Part shown: positions 42,005 to 50,759 of the stretch, piece by piece | How positions within the stretch are numbered: the stretch's first letter is position 1 | How the letters are laid out: every line of letters starts with the position of its first letter | From: CASFRF01 sp031549345 | Lineage (GTDB): Bacteria > Verrucomicrobiota > Lentisphaeria > Victivallales > Victivallaceae | Assembly: GCA_031549345.1 (NCBI GenBank) | Contig: JAVBPY010000002.1 | Location: 266,570 to 330,569, forward strand | Reading direction: 5' to 3' | DNA: 64,000 nt | Notes under the pieces: model-generated | What the model saw: the letters and a program-made list of their open reading frames with translations, nothing else | Databases searched by the model: none | What the model was told of the DNA's origin: nothing | Translations under genes and position numbers: made by a program

Positions 42005-44371
42005 ATGATCACCCCCTCCCTCCGCAACCTGATGCCGGCCTTGCTCCTCTTCCTGCTGGTGTCCTGTGCCCATGTAAACGATGATTTCGGCAAAGGCCAG
42101 GACCCGGAACCGACGCCGGACGAGTATAAATTCCTCCAGGACGGCAGCAAGGTGCCGGATGTCCCGAAAGAGGAGTCCGGGAGCATTGACGACGGAGACC
42201 GCGTGACGGAGTCGAAGGAAGTACAGGAGAAACTTCAATCCATCGCGGAAAAACTTGTCGCCAAAGAGCCCCGCGCGGTGGGAAAAACCGATGCGCACCC
42301 CGCGTTGAGCAACAAACCGGCGCCGCGCTTTTATGAAGACCTGGTCCTCCTCAACGGCGACGAACAAATCAAAGTTTCCATCGCCTTCAACAGTGCGCCC
42401 TTGCTGGACGCGATTCCGGCGTTCGCCGACGCACTCGGCTTCGACTTCATTGCGGACAGCGATTTGCGCGGAACGGTTACGCTGAATTTCAACTCCCACA
42501 TGACGCGCCGCGAGTTGTTTGAAGCGTTCGACCAGATGCTCTATCTGGCCGGAGCGGGAGCGGTCAAAGCGTCCGACTCGTACACCATCCGGATCATGCC
42601 CCTTTCCAAAATGCCCGCGCAACGCGATTTACGCGCCTTCAGCCGTGGAGACGGCTCGAGCGAAGTGCTCCATTTTTCGCTCCGCAATATGACCGCCGCC
42701 GAGGCGCAAACACAACTGAAGCCGTTCCTCGGTGCAAACAGCGTTATCCTCCCCCTCGCCCGGCAGAATGCGATTTTGATCAGCGACTCGAACTCCAACA
42801 TCCCCAAACTCCGGCAGCTCCTTGAGGTAATGGACCAGGATGTCAAATCCCAATGGCCGCGTTCGCTGATTTACTGCCGCAACATCAAGCCGAGCAAACT
42901 GGTAACGGAACTCGGCACCATTATGCCGGTGCTTGGATTCTCCGTCGCGGCGGGGACGGCGAGCGATCTGCCCGGTTCCATCCAACTTACAGGCCTCGAC
43001 CGCCTCCAGGTCCTTGTCGCGAGCGCCGCCACGCAGGAAGCGATCGACGAAATCCGCCAATGGATCGGTATTCTGGACAGTTCCGCCAACGAAGAGCAGG
43101 AACACGTGTACGTCTACAAAGTTTCCCACAGCCGCGCCGACCAGTTGATGCAGGCGCTGGCGGTGATCTTCAACATCCAGGGAACGGCGCTGACGGTCAG
43201 CACCTCCACCACCGGGGTGACCCAAACACAAACGCAGCAGATCACAGCCCAACAAACACAGGCGCAGTCGGCCAACTCGGCGACAAACCTCGCGGCGTTC
43301 TCCAATGCCATGACCAACACGCAGGTGGACCGGAACAGCACGCTCTTTGAAACGCCCGTCCGCGTCTTTTCCGACGGCGTATTCAACCGCTTGGTCATCC
43401 GTACCACACCGCGCACCTACGCCCTGGTCAAGGCATTGCTGGACAAGATCGACATCGTCCCCTCGCAAGTCCTCCTCCAGGTGCTTGTGATGGAGGTAAG
43501 TTTGACCGACTCCACCGAATTCGGCCTGGAAATGAGCTACACCACCGGCGGCGGCAGCGTAGGTTCCACCATTGGAACCACGTACGAAAATTTGAATCGC
43601 AGCAAGCTCCTCGACCCGACCGGCGTCTCCAACCAAGGGGGTATTTTTGAAATTTTCAACCCGAACGATCCCAGCGAAAAGTTTGGAAAAATCAAAGCGC
43701 TTGCGGGCAACAACAACATCAAGGTCGTTTCCAGTCCGCAAATTCTTGTAACCAGCAACACGCAGGCGGAAATCCAAGTGGGGCAAAGCGTTCCAACCGT
43801 CCAGCAGGCGGTTACGAACACATCCAGCAGCTCGGACAACGTAACGAAGAACTACATTTACGAGGACGTCGGCGTCATCCTCCAAATCATGCCCCAGGTC
43901 ACGAGCACCGACCTTATCTCGCTGGATATGACCCAGACCATTTCCGAGGCGGATTTCTCACAGAATCCCGACACGCCGATTATCGACAAGCGCGTCCTCA
44001 AGACCACCATGACCATCGCCAACGGGCGCACCATGATTATCGGCGGACTGATTAAGGAACGGCGAATCGACAACCTCTCCACCCTCCCCTTCATCAGTGA
44101 AATCCCTTTCCTTCGCCGCCTGCTCGGTTCCACCGACTACTCGATGCAGCGCACCGAGCTGTTGGTCCTCATCACCGGCTACATCGTCAACGAAAAGAGC
44201 CCCCTGGACGACATGCTCAAACGCTACAACGAAGCGGTCGCGGGGTTGAACAAGTTTGAAACCCGCCTCGAAACCGTCCGTGAGGACGAACGCAAGAAAG
44301 CGGCCGACCGCGCCCGCATCCAGGCGGAAAAATTGAAGAAATCCCCGGAAGTTTCGACGGAGAAATTCTAA
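42005..44371 (+). CDS. gspD: Type II secretion secretin GspD (lipoprotein type)
   Basis: A 788-residue outer-membrane secretin. The signal ends LLLFLLVSC (lipobox LVSC, Cys21), so the protein is probably acylated. N0 and N-domains lie at ~110-420 (KVSIAFNSAPLLDAIPAFADALGFDF, VLPLARQNAILI, VYVYKVSHSRADQLMQAL). The secretin core (~470-740) has VLLQVLVMEVSL, VVSSPQILVTSNTQAEIQVGQSVP and the closing GRTMIIGGLIKERR..NLSTLPFISEIPFLRRLLGS. The C-terminal ~50 residues are charged and helical. No pilotin gene accompanies it. The stop codon overlaps the gspE start (TAATG). Confidence 0.95.
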   Translation: MITPSLRNLMPALLLFLLVSCAHVNDDFGKGQDPEPTPDEYKFLQDGSKVPDVPKEESGSIDDGDRVTESKEVQEKLQSIAEKLVAKEPRAVGKTDAHPALSNKPAPRFYEDLVLLNGDEQIKVSIAFNSAPLLDAIPAFADALGFDFIADSDLRGTVTLNFNSHMTRRELFEAFDQMLYLAGAGAVKASDSYTIRIMPLSKMPAQRDLRAFSRGDGSSEVLHFSLRNMTAAEAQTQLKPFLGANSVILPLARQNAILISDSNSNIPKLRQLLEVMDQDVKSQWPRSLIYCRNIKPSKLVTELGTIMPVLGFSVAAGTASDLPGSIQLTGLDRLQVLVASAATQEAIDEIRQWIGILDSSANEEQEHVYVYKVSHSRADQLMQALAVIFNIQGTALTVSTSTTGVTQTQTQQITAQQTQAQSANSATNLAAFSNAMTNTQVDRNSTLFETPVRVFSDGVFNRLVIRTTPRTYALVKALLDKIDIVPSQVLLQVLVMEVSLTDSTEFGLEMSYTTGGGSVGSTIGTTYENLNRSKLLDPTGVSNQGGIFEIFNPNDPSEKFGKIKALAGNNNIKVVSSPQILVTSNTQAEIQVGQSVPTVQQAVTNTSSSSDNVTKNYIYEDVGVILQIMPQVTSTDLISLDMTQTISEADFSQNPDTPIIDKRVLKTTMTIANGRTMIIGGLIKERRIDNLSTLPFISEIPFLRRLLGSTDYSMQRTELLVLITGYIVNEKSPLDDMLKRYNEAVAGLNKFETRLETVREDERKKAADRARIQAEKLKKSPEVSTEKF

Positions 44372-45990
44372 TGACAGCCGGAGAATTCTTCCTCAGCGAT
44401 CTCAAATCCCCCGCCGCCCTCCGCCAGGCGTTGGAAGAGGCGTTGCGCCTCCGCGCGCCGGAGTATCCGGCTTCCGCCGATACGGACACACGCCGTAAAG
44501 CGGACCGCGCGTTGGTGGAAGCGGGGGCATTGAACGAGGCGGAGCTGTTGGCGCTCTACGCGCAAATCCTCGGAGTGGAGGTACTCGACGAAGAACTTAT
44601 CCCCGATCCGGAGCCGTTTCCGGGGCTTTCGGAAGATTTCCTGAACCATGCGCTCTGCCTTCCGGCGACGCGGGTGGACGACCGGGTGCAGATTCTTGTG
44701 TGCGACCCTTACGGACTCTCGGAAATCGCGGCCCTCTTTGCGCGCGCGCTGCAAGTCAAGTGTTCCTTTTCGCTGATCCGCAGAACGGTGCTGGAGCGGA
44801 TGCTTTCGCGCCTCCGCCGCGATTCCGGGGACGAGGAGCTTGATTTTGAAGACGAGAACACCCTCCGTTCCATGGCGGGCGACGCCCGGATCGTCCGGCT
44901 GGTCAACGATATTTTCACCCGCGCCATCGAGCTTGGAGCGAGCGACATTCATGTGGAGCCGGAGCTCGACCGTGTTTCCGTCCGTTGCCGCGTGGACGGA
45001 GTTCTTACGGAAATTTTGAGCTGTCCGCCCACCGATTTCCCCGCGATTTCCTCGCGCATCAAGCTCCTCGGCGGCCTGAACATCGCGGAAAGCCGCCTGC
45101 CGCAGGACGGGCGGACAAACTTTCATCTCGGCCGGATCGAATTGGATATGCGAATCAGCACCATCCCGATCCTGACGGGGGAGAGCATCGTCCTCCGCTT
45201 GCTCACCAAAGACGCCATCAACTTCGATCTCCGCGGCATCGGCATGTCAGAAGACGTGCTGACGCGCTTTGAAAAACTCATTCAAATTCCCCACGGCATC
45301 ATTTTGGTGGTGGGCCCCACCGGATCGGGCAAAACCACCACTCTTTACAGCGTCATCGCCCAACTCAATGACCAGAAACGGAAGATCATCACCATCGAAG
45401 ACCCGGTCGAATACCAAACGCCCGGCCTCTGCCAGATGCAAGTCAACCATAAAATCGGCGTAACATTCGCCTCCGGATTGCGCCATATCGTACGCCAGGA
45501 CCCGGATGTGATCCTTGTCGGGGAAATCCGCGACCTGGAAACCGCCGACATCGCCATCAACGCCGCCCTGACGGGCCACCTCGTTCTCAGTACCTTGCAC
45601 ACCAACGACGCGGTGGGGGCGATCACCCGGTTGCTGGATATGGGGGTGGAGGGCTTTCTCATTTCCTCCGCCCTCTACGGCGTTCTTTCGCAGCGACTGG
45701 TGCGCAAGGTCTGCACCGCGTGCCACGGAACGGGGGCGGCCCCCAAGGCGGGGGGGCGCTGCCGCCGATGCAACGCCAGCGGCTTCAAAGGCCGCTGCGG
45801 CATCTTTGAACTCCTGACGGTGGACGATGCGATGCGCCGTGCGGTCAACACCAATATGCCAAGCTCTGAATTGCAGAAACTCGCCATTCAATCCGGGATG
45901 CGCACATTGCTGGAAGACGGCCGCGCCAAGGTGGCCGCAGGCATCACCACACTCGGGGAACTCGGGCGTTCCACCGCGGAATTGGAGTAA
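44371..45990 (+). CDS. gspE: Type II secretion ATPase GspE
   Basis: A 539-residue AAA-type traffic ATPase that powers pseudopilus assembly at the inner membrane. Walker A is GPTGSGKT (315-322). The Asp box is ITIEDPVEYQ, Walker B ILVGEIRD (381-388), and the His box LTGHLVLSTLHTNDA. Zinc cysteines are C448, C451, C464 and C467. The N-terminal domain (~15-150) is the MshEN/GspE-N type with a short L..L..A....A...RA pattern. Full length, all motifs intact. It starts in the last base of gspD's stop and is 6 bases before gspF. Confidence 0.97.
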   Translation: MTAGEFFLSDLKSPAALRQALEEALRLRAPEYPASADTDTRRKADRALVEAGALNEAELLALYAQILGVEVLDEELIPDPEPFPGLSEDFLNHALCLPATRVDDRVQILVCDPYGLSEIAALFARALQVKCSFSLIRRTVLERMLSRLRRDSGDEELDFEDENTLRSMAGDARIVRLVNDIFTRAIELGASDIHVEPELDRVSVRCRVDGVLTEILSCPPTDFPAISSRIKLLGGLNIAESRLPQDGRTNFHLGRIELDMRISTIPILTGESIVLRLLTKDAINFDLRGIGMSEDVLTRFEKLIQIPHGIILVVGPTGSGKTTTLYSVIAQLNDQKRKIITIEDPVEYQTPGLCQMQVNHKIGVTFASGLRHIVRQDPDVILVGEIRDLETADIAINAALTGHLVLSTLHTNDAVGAITRLLDMGVEGFLISSALYGVLSQRLVRKVCTACHGTGAAPKAGGRCRRCNASGFKGRCGIFELLTVDDAMRRAVNTNMPSSELQKLAIQSGMRTLLEDGRAKVAAGITTLGELGRSTAELE

Positions 45991-45996
45991 AAGACC

Positions 45997-47199
45997 GTGC
46001 CGCTCTACAAATACCTTGCCGCCGAAGCGGGCACCCCCCCGCGCGAAATCATCATCGAGGCCGACACCCCGGCCGAAGCGATGACGCGCCTTCGCCGCAA
46101 GAATATGTTCCCCATCCGGGAACTCGGCGAGGTCAGCGCCATGGCCGGCGGAAAGTTCCAATGGCGGCGGAAAAAGATCGATGTCTTCGGCTTCACCGGA
46201 CAACTTGCGCCGCTCCTTTCCAGCCACATTCCCTTGGAACGGGCGCTGATGATTATCGCGGAAAGCGCGGAACACGCCGACCAGAAAGACTTTGTAACCT
46301 CGTTGCGCCAGGGGCTGCACGAGGGGAAAAAATTCTCCCAGCTTGTCCGTTCGCACGGCGCGATTTTCCCGGGATACTATGCGAATTTGATTGAATCGGG
46401 CGAGGAGAGCGGCTGCCTGCCGGAGGTGGTGGTGGAGCTTCAGCGTTTCATGCGGGAGAACCGGGAAACACGGGAATTCATCGTTTCCAGTTCGATTTAT
46501 CCGGCTGTGGTGTTGGGGGTTGTGCTGCTTGTCATCATCCTCCTTTTTGTCGTCTTCGTGCCGATGTTCACACGCATTTTCCTGGATATGGGGCGCGAGC
46601 TCCCGCCTTCGATGGTGTTCCTGAACGTTCTGAGCACCATTTTCTGCTGGGGCATACCCTCTGTGATTCTGCTGGCAATCGGCGCGTGGTTCGGTCTGCC
46701 AAAAATCTACGGCAAGGAGCGGATCACGGCGGAACGGGACCGCCTCCTCCTGAAAGCTCCTTTCCTGGGGTCGCTGATCGTTACGATGGAGATGTGCCGC
46801 TTTATCCAGACCCTCGCCATTCTGATCGCCAACCACGTGGAAATCATCCGCACAGTGAAGATCGCCACGCGCGTATTGCTGAACAGTTGCATCCGCAACG
46901 ACTTCGCGGATCTGGAGCGCCATCTGAAGGGGGGCCTGAAACTCTCCGCCGGGTTGGCGCGAAGCGTATTCGTTCCACGCACGGTCATCCAGATGGTGCG
47001 CGTGGGGGAGGAGTCCGGGACCGTCGGTGAAATGCTGCGCGACATCACCGGCCAAATGGAGGAGGGTGTCCGCCGCCGCATCAAGCGTGCCTTGAGTTTG
47101 TTTGAACCGCTGGTCATTATTGTCCTGGCCCTTGTGGTTCTTGTCGTCGTCGTCGCCATTTTCCTGGCGATCATGGATCTTAACGCAATCAATGCATAA
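45997..47199 (+). CDS. gspF: Type II secretion inner-membrane platform protein GspF
   Basis: A 400-residue platform protein with two GspF repeats. The start is GTG with GGAG about 9 bases upstream. The N-terminus (PLYKYLAAEAGTPPREIIIEADTPAEAMTRLR) is the family opening. FTGQLAPLLSSHIPLERALMII and FIQTLAILIANHVEIIRTVKIA are the paired repeats. Three membrane segments lie at ~168-190, ~208-232 and ~370-395. GEESGTVGEML is the conserved GE-SG motif before the last segment. It sits between gspE and the major pseudopilin gene. Confidence 0.96.
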   Translation: MPLYKYLAAEAGTPPREIIIEADTPAEAMTRLRRKNMFPIRELGEVSAMAGGKFQWRRKKIDVFGFTGQLAPLLSSHIPLERALMIIAESAEHADQKDFVTSLRQGLHEGKKFSQLVRSHGAIFPGYYANLIESGEESGCLPEVVVELQRFMRENRETREFIVSSSIYPAVVLGVVLLVIILLFVVFVPMFTRIFLDMGRELPPSMVFLNVLSTIFCWGIPSVILLAIGAWFGLPKIYGKERITAERDRLLLKAPFLGSLIVTMEMCRFIQTLAILIANHVEIIRTVKIATRVLLNSCIRNDFADLERHLKGGLKLSAGLARSVFVPRTVIQMVRVGEESGTVGEMLRDITGQMEEGVRRRIKRALSLFEPLVIIVLALVVLVVVVAIFLAIMDLNAINA

Positions 47200-47215
47200 C
47201 CCAAAAGGAAGCATC

Positions 47216-47629
47216 ATGAAAAAAATCAATCCGTTCTCCCTGATCGAACTGGTGATCGCCATCACCATCCTGGCGACCATGGCCGCCGTGGCAACCCCGC
47301 TTTACCTGAAGCACCTGAAAACCGCCAAGATCACCGCGGCGAAGACCCAGATCAAACTGTTGGACCAGGCCATCACCGACTACAAGCTCGATGTGGGCGA
47401 CTACCCCGATTCCTCGGCGGGCCTCCAGGCACTGGTGGAAAACCTCGCACAGAATGAAAAATGGGCCGGCCCCTATCTCAAGCCCGCCGTCGTCCCCAAA
47501 GATCCGTGGAACCGCGACTACATCTATAAAGCCCCCGGCGACCACGGCGACTTCGACTTGTACAGCTACGGCGCCGACGGGCAACCGGGCGGCTCGGGCG
47601 AAAACGCCGACTTCAACAACTGGGAGTAA
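47216..47629 (+). CDS. gspG: Major pseudopilin GspG
   Basis: A 137-residue major pseudopilin. ATG 47216 has AAAAGGAAG upstream. The prepilin signal is MKKINP then FSLIELVIAITILATMAAVA, with E5 but Pro instead of Gly at -1. The C-terminal calcium-site region is canonical (DPWNRDYIYKAPGDHG, LYSYGADGQPGGSGENAD and a final NNWE). It forms the periplasmic pseudopilus that drives secretion. It starts 16 bases after gspF and precedes the minor pseudopilins. Confidence 0.96.
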   Translation: MKKINPFSLIELVIAITILATMAAVATPLYLKHLKTAKITAAKTQIKLLDQAITDYKLDVGDYPDSSAGLQALVENLAQNEKWAGPYLKPAVVPKDPWNRDYIYKAPGDHGDFDLYSYGADGQPGGSGENADFNNWE

Positions 47630-47638
47630 TGCGCTCGA

Positions 47639-48133
47639 ATGACGCACCGCCGTCAATCGTTTTCGTTGATCGAGCTGGTCGCGGTCATCACCATTGCGGT
47701 GATCGTCATGGGGCTCGGCGCGCTGGCGGTACGTGCGCAAGTTTCCGATGCGCGCCGCGCCGACCAGCTTGCGCATGATCTTCTTTTGTTCTGTGCCCGT
47801 GTCCGGGCGCAGGCGATGAGCACGGGCACGGAGCGCGTCATCCACCTGAATTCCGCCGAACGCCGCCTGGAAAGCGTGCCGCCAAGCAAGGAAGAAGAGG
47901 GGGATGTCCGCGTCGCCGAACTCAAGTGGAACATCCCGGAAAATATCGATATGGAACTCCCGCAGGATGCGGAAAATCCGTCCTCCTTGGAGATTTTTCG
48001 CTTTTTCCCCGATGGCGGCGGTTCCGGTACGAGCCGCTTGACCTTCAAGCTCGGTCCCATCGAGCGCACCATCGCCATTTCCCGCCTGACCGGCCTCCCC
48101 CGGGTTGAAAACACGGAGGAGAAAAAACAATGA
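47639..48133 (+). CDS. gspH: Minor pseudopilin GspH-like
   Basis: A 164-residue protein with the pilin-type N-terminus RRQS then FSLIELVAVITIAVIVMGLG (E5 present, Ser at -1). DQLAHDLLLFCARVRAQAMSTGTERVIHLNSAERRLE follows, the typical GspH/FimT helix-strand pattern. Position after gspG and before gspI supports GspH. The last bases overlap gspI (ATGA). Periplasmic part is small and beta-rich. Confidence 0.85.
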   Translation: MTHRRQSFSLIELVAVITIAVIVMGLGALAVRAQVSDARRADQLAHDLLLFCARVRAQAMSTGTERVIHLNSAERRLESVPPSKEEEGDVRVAELKWNIPENIDMELPQDAENPSSLEIFRFFPDGGGSGTSRLTFKLGPIERTIAISRLTGLPRVENTEEKKQ

Positions 48134-48522
48134 AGCGCCCTTTTACACTTTTGGAGGTGGTGGTGGCCATCGGCGTGCTGGCGCTGAGCCTTGCCGGGTT
48201 GTTCACCCTCTCCGCGGCGGCCCAACGGCGGATGATTCAGGCGGAACAAGACTGGCGGGAAACACATCTTTTCATGCAAGCGGCGGAATTTTATCTTCTC
48301 GAATCGGATACGACGGGCACGCCGCCGCCGGAAATTTTTCCGACAGGGAGCGGTTACAGCGTCCGCGTGGACTATCCCGATGCGGAAAACCTGCCGGAAA
48401 GTCTCCTTTCCAGCAACCTTGTCACCCTCAAGAGCTGCAAGATCGAGTTGGTCCGCGATAAAGACCCAAAGGTCGTCCTTTCCGTAATTGTCGATCGCTT
48501 CCCAACGGAGGAATCCCAATGA
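48130..48522 (+). CDS. gspI: Minor pseudopilin GspI-like
   Basis: A 130-residue protein with a short leader (MKRP) and FTLLEVVVAIGVLALSLAGLFTL, with Glu at 5 and Pro at -1. GspI is characterised by TLLEVLVAL, which this matches closely. The rest is a small domain (WRETHLFMQAAEFYLL). The gene overlaps gspH and gspJ by 4 bases each. It would start the tip complex with J and K. Confidence 0.85.
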   Translation: MKRPFTLLEVVVAIGVLALSLAGLFTLSAAAQRRMIQAEQDWRETHLFMQAAEFYLLESDTTGTPPPEIFPTGSGYSVRVDYPDAENLPESLLSSNLVTLKSCKIELVRDKDPKVVLSVIVDRFPTEESQ

Positions 48523-49166
48523 AACGCCGTAACTCCTTCACTTTGATGGAAATGCTCGCCGCCATCGCGGTGCTGGCGATTGTGGGCGCGATTTGCGGCG
48601 TTTCATTGAACACCCTCGCCAAGAGCTGGGAACGGGCGCGCAAAGCGGCCGATCGCCTCGGCCGCAACCAGGCGATCGACCGCTTTGCCGAAAATTACCT
48701 CCGCAATATCATCCCATTCCGTTGGAAACTCGAGGAGAACGGAGAAGAAGAAATCCTCTTTCGCGGGGACGGCGTGGAGCTGTACGCCTCCTGCCAGCAA
48801 CGGGTTTACGGTAAAACGGACTATCCTTTTTTATTCTTCCGCCTTTATTGCGAAGAGGAGAAGTTAAAATGCGACTACTCCTCCACCCCGCTCCTGCCGG
48901 ATACGCCCCTTATAAACGGCCAGATCCTGCACACCGAAACCCTCGCCGCCAATCTCCGTTCGCTCAAATTCATGTTCGCCGACTACGACGGAGAGCAATT
49001 GACCTGGCAGGAAAGCTGGCCGGAGGACCGCGAAGCCGTCCCGCTTGCCATTCAACTGATTCTGGAATTCACCGACGGAAGCCGCGAAGCGTGGCTGCGC
49101 CGCACGGCGGGCTCCGCCGCCGGTTCCGTCTTCGGCGACAGGCCGGACTTGGAGGCGACGCAGTGA
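48519..49166 (+). CDS. gspJ: Minor pseudopilin GspJ-like
   Basis: A 215-residue protein with leader MKRRNS and FTLMEMLAAIAVLAIVGAIC (E5-type Glu, Ser at -1). The body (DRFAENYLRNIIPFRW, FLFFRLYCEEEK, LKFMFADYDGE and VPLAIQLILEF) shows the GspJ order, with the WQ.SWPEDREAVPLAIQL segment typical of the family. Overlaps gspI by 4 bases and gspK by 4 (GTGA). Confidence 0.85.
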   Translation: MKRRNSFTLMEMLAAIAVLAIVGAICGVSLNTLAKSWERARKAADRLGRNQAIDRFAENYLRNIIPFRWKLEENGEEEILFRGDGVELYASCQQRVYGKTDYPFLFFRLYCEEEKLKCDYSSTPLLPDTPLINGQILHTETLAANLRSLKFMFADYDGEQLTWQESWPEDREAVPLAIQLILEFTDGSREAWLRRTAGSAAGSVFGDRPDLEATQ

Positions 49167-50158
49167 AACGGCGCGAAGAATCCGGCGTGGCTTTGATTAC
49201 TGTGCTTTGTTTAATCATCAGCGCTTCGGCGCTGGTGGCGGCGCTGGTGGCCGTTTCCCAGACAAGCACGCTCAATTTGCGCACGTACAACGAATACATG
49301 CGTTCCGGTTACATCGCCGAAGGCGCACTCGCGCGGATCGCCTACTTGATTACCGCCGACCGCACGCAGAACACAACACGCACCCTCGGCGAAACCGACT
49401 ACGAGGCGGCCGACGGCGAACGGTTCCTCGCCGACGGCACGGAACACGAGATCGACTATTACGGAACGCGCATCCGTTACCGGATCAACGACGCGAATTC
49501 CGGTTGGAACTTTTCCGGCAACCTCGGCGTCAACCTCCTGCGTCAACTGGCGCAATCGACATCGCTGGATGAAAACATCGACACCGACGCGCTGACCACG
49601 CTTTCGGACATTCTAAGCGACTACATCGACACCGACACCTCCGTCAGCGGCAGCGGCATGGAGTCCGGGGATTACGAGGCCTTGGAGCTTGCCCCCCTCC
49701 CCCGCGACAACGCGCTGCAATTCCGCGAGGAGCTTCTTTACCTTCCCCGTTTCCGGGAATTCTTCCCCCCCGATGCGGAGGGCCGTCTGAGCGCCATCCG
49801 CCTGATTCCCCCCGACAATCTTATCACGCTGAACGCCAACCCGACGGTATTCAATGCCACCCGTCTTCAGTTGAAAAGCACAGCCGGGCTGGACGATGCC
49901 ACCGCCGAGCAAGTACTCGAAGCGTTGCGCATTTACAGGGAGAAGGGAACCTTTCTGAGCGATCAGCTCGAAGCATCCGTCCTGGCGCTTCTGCAGCAGA
50001 ATTTCAGTTGGACGGAGAGCGGCGTCTACACCGTATCCATCCTGCGCCCCACGGACGCAAAACGTCCCGCAAGCCGCTTAAGCGCGACATTCGGAACGAT
50101 TCCGGCCACAGGCCCAACCAATGGAGTGCTCAATTACCTGGAGTATTTCAGATACTGA
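49163..50158 (+). CDS. gspK: Minor pseudopilin GspK-like
   Basis: A 331-residue protein starting at GTG 49163, which overlaps the gspJ stop (GTGA). The N-terminus is MKRREESG then VALITVLCLIISASALVAALV. Here Gly is at -1 and there is no Glu5, as is normal for GspK. The large periplasmic domain (GALARIAYLITAD, YRINDANSGWNF, DALTTLSDILSDYIDTD, LLYLPRFREFFPP) is the helical GspK type, with LITLNANPTVF being the usual LNVNTA-like segment. It caps the pseudopilus tip. It converges with the DUF2798 gene, overlapping by 25 bases. Confidence 0.9.
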   Translation: MKRREESGVALITVLCLIISASALVAALVAVSQTSTLNLRTYNEYMRSGYIAEGALARIAYLITADRTQNTTRTLGETDYEAADGERFLADGTEHEIDYYGTRIRYRINDANSGWNFSGNLGVNLLRQLAQSTSLDENIDTDALTTLSDILSDYIDTDTSVSGSGMESGDYEALELAPLPRDNALQFREELLYLPRFREFFPPDAEGRLSAIRLIPPDNLITLNANPTVFNATRLQLKSTAGLDDATAEQVLEALRIYREKGTFLSDQLEASVLALLQQNFSWTESGVYTVSILRPTDAKRPASRLSATFGTIPATGPTNGVLNYLEYFRY

Positions 50159-50640
50159 ACCGCCGCTTCCTCGGACACGTCCACGCGACGGAACATGCGC
50201 CGGAAAATCCACCGCACCAGCGGTCCGGCCACCACAATCTGAAGCAGCAGCGCAAACGGCATGTTCCGCGCCACCGTTTTACCCCAAACCGGCAGGAACG
50301 CTCCCTCGGCGGAGCGGAAAAAAAACGTCGCCACAGCACTCATCAGGGGGGACATACAACACGCCATGCAACATGCAAGACAAATGGTAACGCGCCACGG
50401 CGCATCCTTGCGCGGATCGACAATTCCGAAGGCGACTTTCCGCGCCAACGGTCCCGCCAAAAAACTCTGGAAGCACATCGCAATCGCACACATCAAAGGA
50501 AGCATCCGCGCAACAGCCAATACAGATTGGAAGGTCATTCCATCCCCCGTAAGGAAAAGGTTATACAACCGCATTCCGGACGTCATGGCGAGCGCCATCA
50601 TAAGCGAAAAAATAAATTTCTCAAAAGCCGTCTTTGGCAT
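50134..50640 (-). CDS. DUF2798-family membrane protein
   Basis: About 168 residues from ATG 50640, chosen because GAGGG lies 5 bases upstream. Two copies of the DUF2798 pattern are visible: KFIFSLMMALAMTSGMRLYNL with LPLMCAIAMCFQSFLAGPLARKV, then CMACCMSPLMSAVATFFF with NMPFALLLQIVVAGPLVRWIFRRMF. The family is a small four-helix membrane protein of unknown function. The 3' end overlaps gspK on the other strand by 25 bases. A strong terminator-like hairpin ends just upstream of the start. Confidence 0.82.
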   Translation of the reverse strand: MPKTAFEKFIFSLMMALAMTSGMRLYNLFLTGDGMTFQSVLAVARMLPLMCAIAMCFQSFLAGPLARKVAFGIVDPRKDAPWRVTICLACCMACCMSPLMSAVATFFFRSAEGAFLPVWGKTVARNMPFALLLQIVVAGPLVRWIFRRMFRRVDVSEEAAVQYLKYSR

Positions 50641-50654
50641 CGTGCCCTCTTTTT

Positions 50655-50713
50655 TTAAACAAAAACGACGAGCGGCGTTTGTCAACTGGCCTTACGTGAC
50701 AAACACCGCTCGT
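50655..50713 (-). terminator. Terminator- or attenuator-like hairpin just before the DUF2798 start
   Basis: ACGAGCGG-c-GTTTGTCA pairs with TGACAAAC-a-CCGCTCGT (8 + 8 bp, one mismatch, 12-base loop). On the minus strand it is followed by GTTTTTGTTT. The T-run ends ~16 bases before the ATG at 50640. It could end the araBA transcript or act as an attenuator for DUF2798. Confidence 0.7.
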
Positions 50714-50759
50714 TGCAATACAATACTTCCAATTTCCGAATTTTCAAGCTCGGATAGAA

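Noticed and set aside
45247..47280. Minus-strand ORF (677 codons) over gspE, gspF and gspG
   Set aside because: Antisense to three unmistakable secretion genes; no family match.
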